From contig DAOUEC010000266.1 of the NCBI GenBank assembly GCA_034430655.1, positions 1 to 40,442 of the forward strand: a DNA stretch of 40,442 nt, written 5' to 3'. The number at the start of each line of letters is the position of its first letter. Positions within the stretch are counted from its first letter, which is position 1. Origin of the DNA: JAUWNP01 sp034430655 (GTDB lineage Bacteria > Chloroflexota > Anaerolineae > B4-G1). Below are positions 22,656-30,661 of the stretch, in pieces. The notes under the pieces are model-generated. The model was not told where the DNA came from and made no database searches. It saw only the letters and a program-made list of their open reading frames with translations. A program made the position numbers and the translations under genes.

Positions 22656-24185
22656 ATGAGAGATTGGCAAACCTGGACGCGCGTGGGAGTGATTGCCATG
22701 CTGGTCGCCGTGACCGGCGGGCCGGGGACGGCACCGTTGCCTGCGCGTGCTGAGATTCCTCCCCACCTGGGCTACGGCATCAACGTGCGCTTCCAGAGCC
22801 ATGTTGTTCCTCTTTTTGAGCCACTAGGCTTCGAGTGGCTCAAGCTGTGGGAAGAGTACGAAACGGAGCAAAACCCAACGCTTCCTGAGACCCGCTACCC
22901 CTACCAGGTCCTTTTCCTCATAGACTGTACCCAGAAATCCGGCGACCTAGATGCGTGGGGAGACGCCGTCGAGGCGATTGCCGAGGCTGGCCGGGGCCTG
23001 ATCGAGGCCTACGAGATATGCAATGAGCCCAACCGCGCCGGGTGGCTGAACAAGGACGTGCATCCTCCTACTCCACCCGACCCCGGCCTCTACGTCCAGA
23101 TGCTCCAGAGGGCCTACGAGCGCATCAAGGCAGTGGACCCGGCCGCCACCATCGTCAGCGCGGGGCTGGCGCCGGTGGGCCGTATTGAGGGCACCTGCCA
23201 CGGGTGGGACGGCAATGATTGCGGCGCGATGGACGAACGGGAGTACGCTCGCCAGATGTTCCTCCTGGGCGCGGGCAACTACTTCGACGCTTTTGGCTAT
23301 CACCCTTATGGCTTCGCCTACGCGCCGGAGATCGGCTACGAAAGCGTCTCCAACGGCTTCGCCTTCCGTGGCATCGAGGTGATGCACGACTTGCTGGAGC
23401 AGCATGGCCTGGGCCATAAGCCCGTATGGGCCACGGAGTTTAATTGGCTGCGCGACCCGTCTGAGGATGGCGCTATCCCGGATTGGTGCCATAGAAAGCC
23501 AGCCTACGAGGATAACTTCGGCTGGATGGACGTGCCCGAGGTGCAGCAGGCCAACTACATCACGCGGGCCTTCCAGTACGCCGACGAGAACTGGCCCTGG
23601 ATGGGCGCGATGTTTGTCTGGAACCTGGATTGGCACGACTACGGCTGGCTGTGCGACCCTGCGCGCTATTTCTCCGTATTGAAGGTAGACTATACTGATT
23701 ACGATCCGGAGGATCCTCCGCCTGCCCCATACACGACCACGCTGGCCTACGACGCGCTGGCGGAGATGGAGAAGCACCCCGGGCACTTTGGTCCGAGGCT
23801 GGCAGTTGTGCCTCCTGTCCTCGCCTTCCTGGCCGATGTGGACGAGCCAGGCATCCACGCGGGCGTGGTGGTGCCGCTGAACACAGGCTACCGCGTATTT
23901 ACCTGGACGGCGACGGTGGCGGTGGGAATGCAGGCGACGGGGACGGGGACGCTGGGGGTTCAGGTGACGCCCACGCTGGCGATCACCACCGGCCTCCAGG
24001 GGACGCCGCTGACGGTGACGGTGGACAGCACAGGCTACACCACAGGCACCTTCACGGGGGCGATCACGGTGACGGCCACGACGACCGGCGTGCTGGATGC
24101 GCCACAGAGGGTGCCGGTGACGCTGCTCGTCGTGCCGGAGGTATATCGCGTGTACCTTCCGGTCGCGCTCCGCTCTGCGCCTTGA
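22656..24185 (+). CDS. Secreted clan-A glycosidase-like protein
   Basis: A 509-residue exported protein. Residues 1-32 form a signal peptide (hydrophobic GVIAMLVAVTGG, then an Ala-rich cleavage region). Residues 33-390 are a TIM-barrel domain with the two clan-A glutamates: E124 in EICNEPNRAGW (acid/base) and E261 in VWATEFNWL (nucleophile), plus FGYHPYGF. It resembles GH39/GH5-like hydrolases; the substrate is unknown. Residues 395-495 are a Thr/Val-rich beta-sandwich (BACON/Ig-like). The C-terminus ends in VYRVYLPVALRSAP, a tail seen on many exported Chloroflexota proteins. A GAGGGG site precedes the ATG. Confidence 0.8.
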   Translation: MRDWQTWTRVGVIAMLVAVTGGPGTAPLPARAEIPPHLGYGINVRFQSHVVPLFEPLGFEWLKLWEEYETEQNPTLPETRYPYQVLFLIDCTQKSGDLDAWGDAVEAIAEAGRGLIEAYEICNEPNRAGWLNKDVHPPTPPDPGLYVQMLQRAYERIKAVDPAATIVSAGLAPVGRIEGTCHGWDGNDCGAMDEREYARQMFLLGAGNYFDAFGYHPYGFAYAPEIGYESVSNGFAFRGIEVMHDLLEQHGLGHKPVWATEFNWLRDPSEDGAIPDWCHRKPAYEDNFGWMDVPEVQQANYITRAFQYADENWPWMGAMFVWNLDWHDYGWLCDPARYFSVLKVDYTDYDPEDPPPAPYTTTLAYDALAEMEKHPGHFGPRLAVVPPVLAFLADVDEPGIHAGVVVPLNTGYRVFTWTATVAVGMQATGTGTLGVQVTPTLAITTGLQGTPLTVTVDSTGYTTGTFTGAITVTATTTGVLDAPQRVPVTLLVVPEVYRVYLPVALRSAP

Positions 24186-24240
24186 CATAGAGCCTGTCCG
24201 AGAAGTCAGCACAGGTGACTGCCGGACTGCCAGGCTTTCG

Positions 24241-24270
24241 TTTTCCCTTTTGCGGGAGTTGAACTATAAT
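24241..24270 (+). promoter_or_regulatory. Promoter of the DUF2207-SPFH operon
   Basis: TTTTCC (24241-24246), 18-bp spacer, TATAAT (24265-24270). The spacer contains CCCTTTTGCGG (24245-24255), also found at the epimerase promoter. It is 37 bp upstream of the ATG at 24307. Confidence 0.6.
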
Positions 24271-24306
24271 AACTACACCGCAGCAACAGCACAAGGAGTA
24301 TTCACT

Positions 24307-26163
24307 ATGAGACGGTTCCACTGGGTCCTGCTTCTGACCCTGGTAGCGGCGTTGGCCTTGACCGGGGTGGTCCACGCTCAGAGCAAGTCCCTCTACTGGG
24401 AACGCTTTGACGTGAACATCACCGTCTTGCCCAACGGTGATTTCGTCGTCGAGGAGATACAGGAGATCGTTTTCACCAGCGGGGAGTTCCATTATGGCTA
24501 TCGCAACATCCCGATGGACCGGCTGGAGAACATCACCGACGTGGAGGTGCAGGAGGGTAGCCGGCGGTATGAACAGGGCCACGGCGCTTCCTACACTTTT
24601 GAGACCTTCATAGACGAAGGGGATTTCAACATCAAGTGGTACTTTCCCTACACCTCCAACTCTTCTCACACCTTCATTCTCCGTTACACGGTCCAGGGCG
24701 GCCTGCGCTACTACGAAGGCGGCGACCAACTGTACTGGAAGGCGGTCTACGCCGATCGCGATGCCCCCGTCCACAACTCCACCGTCATGGTTCACCTGCC
24801 GGGGGGGGCGGCGGCCGATCCCGTGGCTACCTACGGCGCCGGGGCGGCGGTAGTGGGCCAGGGGAGCAACACCGTCGTCTTCACAGCCCAGGAAACGCTC
24901 GATCCGGGGCAGGAACTCGAGGTGCGCGTACAGTTCCCCCATGGCATCGTACAGGGCACCCAACCCCGCTGGCAGGCGGCCTACGACCGCCAGGCAGAAT
25001 GGGAGGACCGCTACAAGCCCTGGGCCGACCTGGGGTTGGGGTTGACCGGGGCATTGCTGCTGCTGGGCGGCCCGTTGTCCCTGCTGCTGCTATGGTACCT
25101 GCGCGGGCGCGACCCCAGGATTGCACTCCCGGCGGCCTATCTGGCCGAGCCCCCTTCCGACGACCCGCCCGCTGTGGCCGGTACACTGGTGGACGAGAAG
25201 GCCGATATGCAGGACATCATCGCCACGCTGGTGGACCTGGCGCGGCGAGGGTATCTCACCATCGAAGAGGAACAAAAGTCCGGCTTGTTTGGCTCGACCG
25301 ACTTCGATTTCACCTTCCGCCGTACCGACAAGCCCACCGGCGACTTACTGCCCTACGAGCAGATGCTGCTGGGGAGGGTGTTCGGTGGGCGCAGGGAGCG
25401 ACGCATGTCCTCCTTGCGCAACAAGTTCTACACCACCATTCCCAGGATTAAAAACCATCTCTACAAGGAAATGGTCAAGCGCGGCTACTTCCACACCCGC
25501 CCTGACAAAGTCCGTGGGCGGTACGTCGGCCTGGGGATCGTGCTGCTGGTGGGGACCATCGCAGCCGGTATTTGCTTGATGATCCTCCTGGCGGAGTACA
25601 CCAGTGCAGCCATCTGCCCCTTCATCGGATTGGCTGCCACGGGTCTCACAATGCTTATTATTGGCAACTGGATGCCGGCCAAGACGCGCAAGGGAGCCAA
25701 GCAGGCTGCCAGGTGGGACGCTTTCAAGCGTTACCTGGAAGAAATCGAGCGTTACACCGACCTGAACGAGGCCACCGACCAGTTCGAAAAGTACCTGCCC
25801 TACGCTGTCGCCTTTGGGCTGGACAAGAGTTGGGTGCGCAAGTTCTCGCGCCTGGAGACGGCCCAGGTGCCTATTCCGATGTGGTACATTATGACGCCTG
25901 TCTACACTGATCGCAGGCGGAGAGCGCCAGGGCTGGGTAGGACGGTGGGGGCTGGCGGTGCCGCGCCTTCGCTCGACTCGTTGAGCGGGGGTCTGGGGGC
26001 CGGACTCGACCGTATCTCGACCGGCCTGGGTCACATGCTCGATTCGGCGGCTAGCACGTTTGCCAGCGCGCCCAGCAGTTCGGGGGGCGGTGGTGGAGGC
26101 TTCTCCGGCGGCGGTGGCGGTGGGGGGGGAGGAGGAGGAGGAGGGGGCGGAGGATTCGGGTAG
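24307..26163 (+). CDS. DUF2207 family membrane protein with poly-glycine tail
   Basis: A 618-residue membrane protein. Residues 1-24 are a signal peptide (WVLLLTLVAALALTGVVHAQ). The extracytoplasmic DUF2207 domain (25-235) has FDVNITVLPNGDFVVEE and FHYGYRNIP. One transmembrane helix (241-265) leads to a cytoplasmic domain with winged-helix character (DMQDIIATLVDLARRGYLTIEEE), then two helices (406-428, 433-456), a second cytoplasmic region (WDAFKRYLEEIERYTDLNEA, FEKYLPYAVAFGL) and a tail with one uninterrupted glycine run near the end (591-618). All of this is usual for DUF2207/YciQ-type proteins, whose function is unknown. The ATG follows AAGGAG. First gene of a four-gene operon. Confidence 0.88.
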   Translation: MRRFHWVLLLTLVAALALTGVVHAQSKSLYWERFDVNITVLPNGDFVVEEIQEIVFTSGEFHYGYRNIPMDRLENITDVEVQEGSRRYEQGHGASYTFETFIDEGDFNIKWYFPYTSNSSHTFILRYTVQGGLRYYEGGDQLYWKAVYADRDAPVHNSTVMVHLPGGAAADPVATYGAGAAVVGQGSNTVVFTAQETLDPGQELEVRVQFPHGIVQGTQPRWQAAYDRQAEWEDRYKPWADLGLGLTGALLLLGGPLSLLLLWYLRGRDPRIALPAAYLAEPPSDDPPAVAGTLVDEKADMQDIIATLVDLARRGYLTIEEEQKSGLFGSTDFDFTFRRTDKPTGDLLPYEQMLLGRVFGGRRERRMSSLRNKFYTTIPRIKNHLYKEMVKRGYFHTRPDKVRGRYVGLGIVLLVGTIAAGICLMILLAEYTSAAICPFIGLAATGLTMLIIGNWMPAKTRKGAKQAARWDAFKRYLEEIERYTDLNEATDQFEKYLPYAVAFGLDKSWVRKFSRLETAQVPIPMWYIMTPVYTDRRRRAPGLGRTVGAGGAAPSLDSLSGGLGAGLDRISTGLGHMLDSAASTFASAPSSSGGGGGGFSGGGGGGGGGGGGGGGGFG

Positions 26164-26260
26164 GCCGTTTTGTCTGCAGAACCGAAGTTCAAATCCAGGA
26201 AATCGTTGCCCCGGATGGCGCGGCATAAACTGCGGAAAATAGGCTGAGGAGAGCGCATCA

Positions 26261-26770
26261 ATGAATACAGGCAAAATCATCGGGCTTATCCTTATCATCG
26301 CTGGCTTGGGCATCTTCCTTGTCGTAGCGGCGTGGGCCTTCTCGGGAGCCGCACAGACCACGGGCGGCCGCATCTTAGGGTTGGTGATTGCATTCGTCAT
26401 CGCTGTGCCCCTCATCGGCGTGGGTATCTTTCTGTTCATCAAGGGCCAGCGGGAGGCGGCCGAATTCGCTGAGGTCGAGAAGGAGCGCAAACTGCTGGGG
26501 ATGGTGCAGGCCCAGGGCCAGGTCAGGATCTCCGACGTGGCGCTGGAACTGGACGCCAGCCGTGATCGGGTCAAAGGGTGGATCTACGACCTGGTGCACA
26601 AGGGGCTGTTTGCTGGCTATGTCAACTGGGACGAGGGTACGCTTTATTCCCGCGACGCGGCCCAACTACGCGGCAACAAGTGTCCCAGTTGCGGCGGCGA
26701 ACTGGAATTGGCCGGCAAGGGTGTGGTCCAATGCCCTTTCTGTGGGGCGGAGATATTCTTGACGGAGTGA
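26261..26770 (+). CDS. Membrane protein with winged-helix-like domain and zinc ribbon
   Basis: A 169-residue protein with two transmembrane helices (about 5-27 and 38-62), a basic/acidic linker (KGQREAAEFAEVEKERKLL), a winged-helix-like segment (about 75-125: VRISDVALELDASRDRVKGWIYDLVHKGLFAGYV) and a C-terminal zinc ribbon with C141-P-S-C144 and C158-P-F-C161. The soluble part should face the cytoplasm. The winged helix looks like the PCI/wHTH variety used for protein contacts as often as for DNA. The GAGGAGAG site precedes the ATG. Likely a membrane-bound partner of the DUF2207 and SPFH proteins. Confidence 0.75.
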   Translation: MNTGKIIGLILIIAGLGIFLVVAAWAFSGAAQTTGGRILGLVIAFVIAVPLIGVGIFLFIKGQREAAEFAEVEKERKLLGMVQAQGQVRISDVALELDASRDRVKGWIYDLVHKGLFAGYVNWDEGTLYSRDAAQLRGNKCPSCGGELELAGKGVVQCPFCGAEIFLTE

Positions 26771-26823
26771 GTAGGTGAGACCGGACACGGGGTAGTTGCG
26801 TAATATGTGTAGGTGTTGAGACC

Positions 26824-26839
26824 GACCAGGAGACTGGTC
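26824..26839 (+). repeat. Small hairpin in the intergenic leader
   Basis: GACCAG-GAGA-CTGGTC, 6-bp stem with tetraloop, 13 bp upstream of the AAAGGAGG site of the gene at 26865. It could modulate translation or mark an mRNA processing site; no direct evidence. Confidence 0.35.
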
Positions 26840-26864
26840 AACAAGAGCAAAGGAGGAATACAAA

Positions 26865-27386
26865 ATGGGAGATATCTACGAGAAAGTAAAGGATAGCCGC
26901 ACAGCGCTGGAGAAATTGACTGACTTCATCCCCGGCTGGAGCGGATATCAGGAGCGTCAGACCCGGCGCAAGGCCGATCAACTGCTGCGCCAGACGCTGG
27001 CCGAAAAGTTGGCCGATCAGCGCCGGCGGTTCGACGTAGCGCAGAAGGAACTGATCAATCACGGCCGGATAGATTTGGTGGACGACGTTGGCAGTGCCGT
27101 GACCCAACTCCAGACCTTTATTGACCGCGTCCGCTTCGCCAGTTACGGCTACTCAGGGCTGTTCGACGCCGCGAAGGTCAACCAGGCCGAACTGGAGCAG
27201 ATGTACAATTTCGACGTGGCGTTGGTCGAGTACGTGGAGCGACTGGACGCGGCAAACGACCGCCTGCGGCAAGCCATCCCCAGCGGCGAGGGGCTGGTCG
27301 AGACGATCCGCATCGTCCAGGACATCTGCCGCGAGGCCAACAGCACGTTTGACCAGCGCGAGCATTTGATCCTGGGAAGTGTGTAG
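26865..27386 (+). CDS. Helical protein of unknown function
   Basis: A 173-residue soluble, probably all-helical protein that I do not recognise. It is rich in charged heptad-like stretches (RRKADQLLRQTLAEKLADQRRRFDVAQKELIN; YNFDVALVEYVERLDAANDRLRQAI) with one aromatic/Gly stretch FASYGYSGLFDAA in the middle. There is no signal peptide, membrane helix or Cys pair. It is shorter than PspA and lacks its motif pattern, though it occupies the place a PspA-like partner would have in SPFH membrane-stress operons. Strong AAAGGAGG site; 95 bp after the previous gene and 43 bp before the SPFH gene. Confidence 0.7.
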   Translation: MGDIYEKVKDSRTALEKLTDFIPGWSGYQERQTRRKADQLLRQTLAEKLADQRRRFDVAQKELINHGRIDLVDDVGSAVTQLQTFIDRVRFASYGYSGLFDAAKVNQAELEQMYNFDVALVEYVERLDAANDRLRQAIPSGEGLVETIRIVQDICREANSTFDQREHLILGSV

Positions 27387-27429
27387 AAGCGGGTGTAAGA
27401 GCCCCATTAGAATGAGGAGGTAAAGTACG

Positions 27430-28458
27430 ATGGCACGGATCTTCGATATTGTACAGTTTGTGGACGAGGCCGGCACGGAGATGGTGCACCGCATACCTGA
27501 ACGGGGGTCCGGTGACTTCCGCATCGGTTCACAGGTTATCGTTCGCGACAGTCAGGCGGCGGTCTTCTTCCGCGACGGCCGGGCGCTGGACACCTTTGGT
27601 CCAGGCCCCCACACGATCACCACCGCCAACATTCCGTTGCTGGTGGACCTGATTGGTAAAGTGTTCTCTGGCGAGACCCCCTTCAAGGCCGAAGTTTACT
27701 TCGTCAGCCTGCGCGAGTTCACAGACCTGAAGTGGGGCACCCCGACGCCCATCACGATCAAAGACCCGGAGTTGGGTATGGCCCGCGTGCAGGCGCGCGG
27801 TTCTTACGCACTGCAGATCGTGGAGCCCCAACTCTTCGTCAATAAGATCGTTGGCACGCAGGGTGTCTACCGCACGTCCGATATTCAGGGCTTCTTCCGC
27901 TCTATGATCCTGACCAAACTGACCGACCTGGTGGGCGAGATGGGCAAGTCGGTCATTGAATTGGCCGGGATGGCGGAAGAACTGACGATGGGGGTACGGG
28001 CCAAGACGGCCGAGGAGTTCGCCGCCCGCGGGGTGAACCTGACCTCGGTCTACATCGAGTACGTCGGGCCGACCGAGGAAACGGCCAAGGCGATTGACGA
28101 GCGGGCTTCGATGGGTGCCCTGGGCGATATGAGCGCCTATATGCAGTTCCAGGCCGCGCGGGCGATGCGCGACGCGGCTCAGCAACCCGGCGGTGGCGCT
28201 GGCACGGGCGTGGGCCTGGGCGCAGGCGTGGGCATGGGCGCGGCGATGGGGCAGATGCTGGCTCAGAGTATGCAACAGCCAGCCCAGCAACCTGCGCCAG
28301 CCGCCCCGGCGGCTTCTGCTGCCCCCAAGACGGCCGGGGAGATCCAGGCTACGTTGGACAACCTGGACATGCGGCTGGCCGCGGGGGAGATCAGCGAGGC
28401 GATCTACAATAAACTGTACGCCAAATGGGAGGCCCGGCTGAAGGAGTTGGGCGGATAA
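27430..28458 (+). CDS. SPFH domain protein (YdjI-like, virion-core-protein-like)
   Basis: A 342-residue protein without a transmembrane helix. The SPFH domain (about 25-215) contains GSQVIVRDSQAAVFFRDG, LDTFGPGPHTITT and LVDLIGKVFSGETPFKAEVYFV, then RVQARGSYALQI, characteristic of the YdjI-type cytosolic SPFH proteins that associate with membranes peripherally. A Gly/Ala/Gln/Pro-rich linker (about 255-298) follows, and a C-terminal SHOCT-like helical hairpin (IQATLDNLDMRLAAGEISEAIYNKLYAKWEARLKEL). Last gene of the operon that starts at 24307, followed by a strong terminator. YdjI of Bacillus subtilis is recruited to the membrane by proteins from its own operon; a similar arrangement is inferred here. 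Confidence 0.88.
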   Translation: MARIFDIVQFVDEAGTEMVHRIPERGSGDFRIGSQVIVRDSQAAVFFRDGRALDTFGPGPHTITTANIPLLVDLIGKVFSGETPFKAEVYFVSLREFTDLKWGTPTPITIKDPELGMARVQARGSYALQIVEPQLFVNKIVGTQGVYRTSDIQGFFRSMILTKLTDLVGEMGKSVIELAGMAEELTMGVRAKTAEEFAARGVNLTSVYIEYVGPTEETAKAIDERASMGALGDMSAYMQFQAARAMRDAAQQPGGGAGTGVGLGAGVGMGAAMGQMLAQSMQQPAQQPAPAAPAASAAPKTAGEIQATLDNLDMRLAAGEISEAIYNKLYAKWEARLKELGG

Positions 28459-28466
28459 CACAGCAG

Positions 28467-28495
28467 AGCCCCGGCGCAGAGATGCCGGGGCTTTT
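28467..28495 (+). terminator. Intrinsic terminator of the DUF2207-SPFH operon
   Basis: AGCCCCGGC / GCCGGGGCT stem of 9 bp with loop GCAGAGAT, followed by TTTTCTT. It also lies 2 bp beyond the stop of the convergent gene (28497), for which the flanking A tract offers only weak termination. Confidence 0.92.
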
Positions 28496-28496
28496 C

Positions 28497-30533
28497 TTAT
28501 GGGGCGACGACTTGTATCTGACCCAGGATGATACCGTTGTCGGCGGCGACTGGTCCGCCGGCGTCCAGTACCGGCAGGCGTGCAAGAGTCGGCCACTGGT
28601 AGAAGCCCATGGCGAGGTCGTAGTTCCCCGGCGGCGTCTCGGCGGGGATAGATATGGTGAACTTATCTATCACTATCTCCCCTACGTCCCAGGATGAAGT
28701 TGGATAGAAGCACCTGCATGGTTCGCTATCGTCCTGGCCCCAAAGGGGACCGTCGGTGGCCGGGTTGTACGGCCCCAGGAGGTGCGTGAAGACAGTGTAG
28801 TCTGTCCCCATCTTGCTTAGGCCCTGGTAATACAGAGTTAGGTGGATCGTCTCCCCCGCTTCGTAAGTGGGGGCGTTGAGATCGTAGCCCAGGAGCCCTA
28901 TCTTGTTATCCCAGTTGGCCTCCAGCCGATGGGAGGGTTCGATCTGAACCTCAGCGCCAGCAGGGACACGATAGGCCAGGAAATAGGGCTTTTGGTAATG
29001 TAGTGGCCCCTCATCAACAATCCTGCCCTGAGGAAAGTATTCCCGCAACAGATCCAGGCTGTTCTTATCATCGCCGGGTACAATCACGTAGGTTGTGTCG
29101 TGTGCCACCCGTGTGGGCAAAACCAGGCAGACCCGGCCGTTGTAGCCCTTGACGTCCTCTCGCAGTTTGGAGTGGAGAACGACGCTAGAATGTTCCGGGA
29201 GTACGGGTGAGAGGTATACTCGTTCCTCAAATGGGAGTTCCCCTATGTACTCTCCTATCGCAGACAGTCCTACCTCGAAGTGGGTGAACAAATTCGGATT
29301 CTGGCCCCAGACCACGAAATAATCACGATAGGTCACGACCCCGGTATAAGTGAAGCCGGCTCCAACGGCGATCAATAGAGCAGCCTTCAGGACCTTTGGC
29401 CACGGTGATGGGCGATGAGCGGTCCGACGGCGGAGGACATCATACGGCACGAGTAAGCCGATGGCGACTAGCATTGTCACTGCTGGCATCGTGCCAATGG
29501 CTCGTTTCATTGTGGCACCGTATTGGGCCAGGATTGCTGGTACGCTCATGAGAGCCAGCCAGGTCAGCAGGAAGAGATAGAGTGGCTTTTTGATTCGAGA
29601 GAGACTGATCCCGACGCCCGATAGGAAGACCAGTGAAAGGAAGGGGTTCAATGTTGGTCGCCCCGGTATGGTCACTCTTGGGTCCTGGTCACCGTGGACA
29701 CTGAAGGCCAAAAGGGTCTTCACTATCTGGTTGAAAAGGATGCGGGCATTGGCACGCAACCCTTGGGAAGAGTTCACTACGAGAGTCTGTTCGATCCTCT
29801 GACTGGAACTGCCAGGATGCGTCAGATAATAGTGCCCCAGAGGAGCAAAGACGATCAGGGCAACAGTAAAGACGAGGATCAGGTTCAATAGATCACGTCT
29901 GGAGAACGCCTTCCGAGACCAGAGGACGTATGCGAAGCCAAGAAGCATAAGCAGAGGAAAGATCCGGGCTGCCTGGTAGGTGTACATACTGAGGCCCAGG
30001 GAGAAGCCACACCCGGCAAATGCCCAGCGGCTGTCGGTGCGCAGCCCTCGCCAGAGAAAGCACATGGTGATCGCTGCAAAGAGTGGCACCAGGATGGCCC
30101 GCATCCCGAGTCGGCTCCAACTCAAGTGCCAATGAGCGACCGCCATGGCAAGCGCTGCCAACAGGCCTCCCCACTGTGCCAGGGCGCCTTTTTCAGCGGA
30201 GAACATCTCCTCGGCAACGAGATAAATGGCAGGGATGGTGAGAACGCCAACGATGGCCGAAGTCGCGTAGACAGCCGTGGAGACATTGCCCAGCATCAAG
30301 AAGCAAATGGCCACCAGATAGCTGAACAGAGCCTCTCGTCCTGCAATACGGGTAGGGATAAAGATCGGTCGTTCCCCCTGGAGAATGGCCAGGGCGTCCA
30401 GCCCGTAGTCTGCTTGATCGTATCCGTCGCCTGGAGGCAGGCTGTCAATCCTGTATAGGCGAAGGAAGGCAGCCAGCAGGGTTATGACAAGCAGCAAGGG
30501 CAGTTTGACTCGGGAGGATCGAAGTTTATCCAT
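28497..30533 (-). CDS. GT-C family glycosyltransferase (dolichyl-phosphate-mannose mannosyltransferase-like)
   Basis: A 678-residue multi-spanning membrane protein of the PMT/ArnT type, which moves a sugar from a polyprenyl-phosphate donor to an acceptor outside the membrane. About ten hydrophobic helices occupy residues 10-390. The first periplasmic loop has GDGYDQADYGLDAL, with the acidic residues expected at the active site, and a second loop holds AGREALFSY. The C-terminal part is soluble: LFTHFEVGLSAIGEYI, then a beta-sandwich (YEAGETIHLTLYYQG, YTVFTHLLGP, NYDLAMGFYQ) often attached to these enzymes in Chloroflexota. Start ambiguous: ATG at 30533 has a distant GGAG; an in-frame GTG at 30566 is the alternative. 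Acceptor unknown. Confidence 0.82.
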   Translation of the reverse strand: MDKLRSSRVKLPLLLVITLLAAFLRLYRIDSLPPGDGYDQADYGLDALAILQGERPIFIPTRIAGREALFSYLVAICFLMLGNVSTAVYATSAIVGVLTIPAIYLVAEEMFSAEKGALAQWGGLLAALAMAVAHWHLSWSRLGMRAILVPLFAAITMCFLWRGLRTDSRWAFAGCGFSLGLSMYTYQAARIFPLLMLLGFAYVLWSRKAFSRRDLLNLILVFTVALIVFAPLGHYYLTHPGSSSQRIEQTLVVNSSQGLRANARILFNQIVKTLLAFSVHGDQDPRVTIPGRPTLNPFLSLVFLSGVGISLSRIKKPLYLFLLTWLALMSVPAILAQYGATMKRAIGTMPAVTMLVAIGLLVPYDVLRRRTAHRPSPWPKVLKAALLIAVGAGFTYTGVVTYRDYFVVWGQNPNLFTHFEVGLSAIGEYIGELPFEERVYLSPVLPEHSSVVLHSKLREDVKGYNGRVCLVLPTRVAHDTTYVIVPGDDKNSLDLLREYFPQGRIVDEGPLHYQKPYFLAYRVPAGAEVQIEPSHRLEANWDNKIGLLGYDLNAPTYEAGETIHLTLYYQGLSKMGTDYTVFTHLLGPYNPATDGPLWGQDDSEPCRCFYPTSSWDVGEIVIDKFTISIPAETPPGNYDLAMGFYQWPTLARLPVLDAGGPVAADNGIILGQIQVVAP

Positions 30534-30597
30534 GCCGATGTATCTTCTCCGTGGAGGTTTGTTCACGTTTCGCTTTCACGCCAGGGCTGGCGGTCAG

Positions 30598-30651
30598 TCA
30601 GAGTGCGGCGGTGTAATCGGTGCTCCCGTTGTTGACGGCGACCCATAACTC
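30598..30651 (-). pseudogene. Possible fragment of a family-2 glycosyltransferase
   Basis: In the gap between the NERD-like gene and the GT-C gene the minus strand reads ELWVAVNNGSTDYTAAL then a stop. NNGSTDxTAAL resembles the nucleotide-sugar binding segment of GT2 enzymes. There is no start and only about 17 codons, so this may be chance. Confidence 0.2.
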
Positions 30652-30661
30652 CGCCCCTTGA

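Noticed and set aside
25345..26574. 409-codon minus-strand frame opposite the DUF2207 gene, and similar long antisense frames (2151-3182, 5345-6415, 32592-33860)
   Set aside because: All are GC-rich shadows of genes with clear family motifs on the other strand; their translations are low-complexity Pro/Arg/His-rich.
26865..27386. PspA/IM30 homologue in the SPFH operon
   Set aside because: Too short, and the PspA-type long coiled-coil pattern and N-terminal amphipathic helix are not evident; left as unrecognised.
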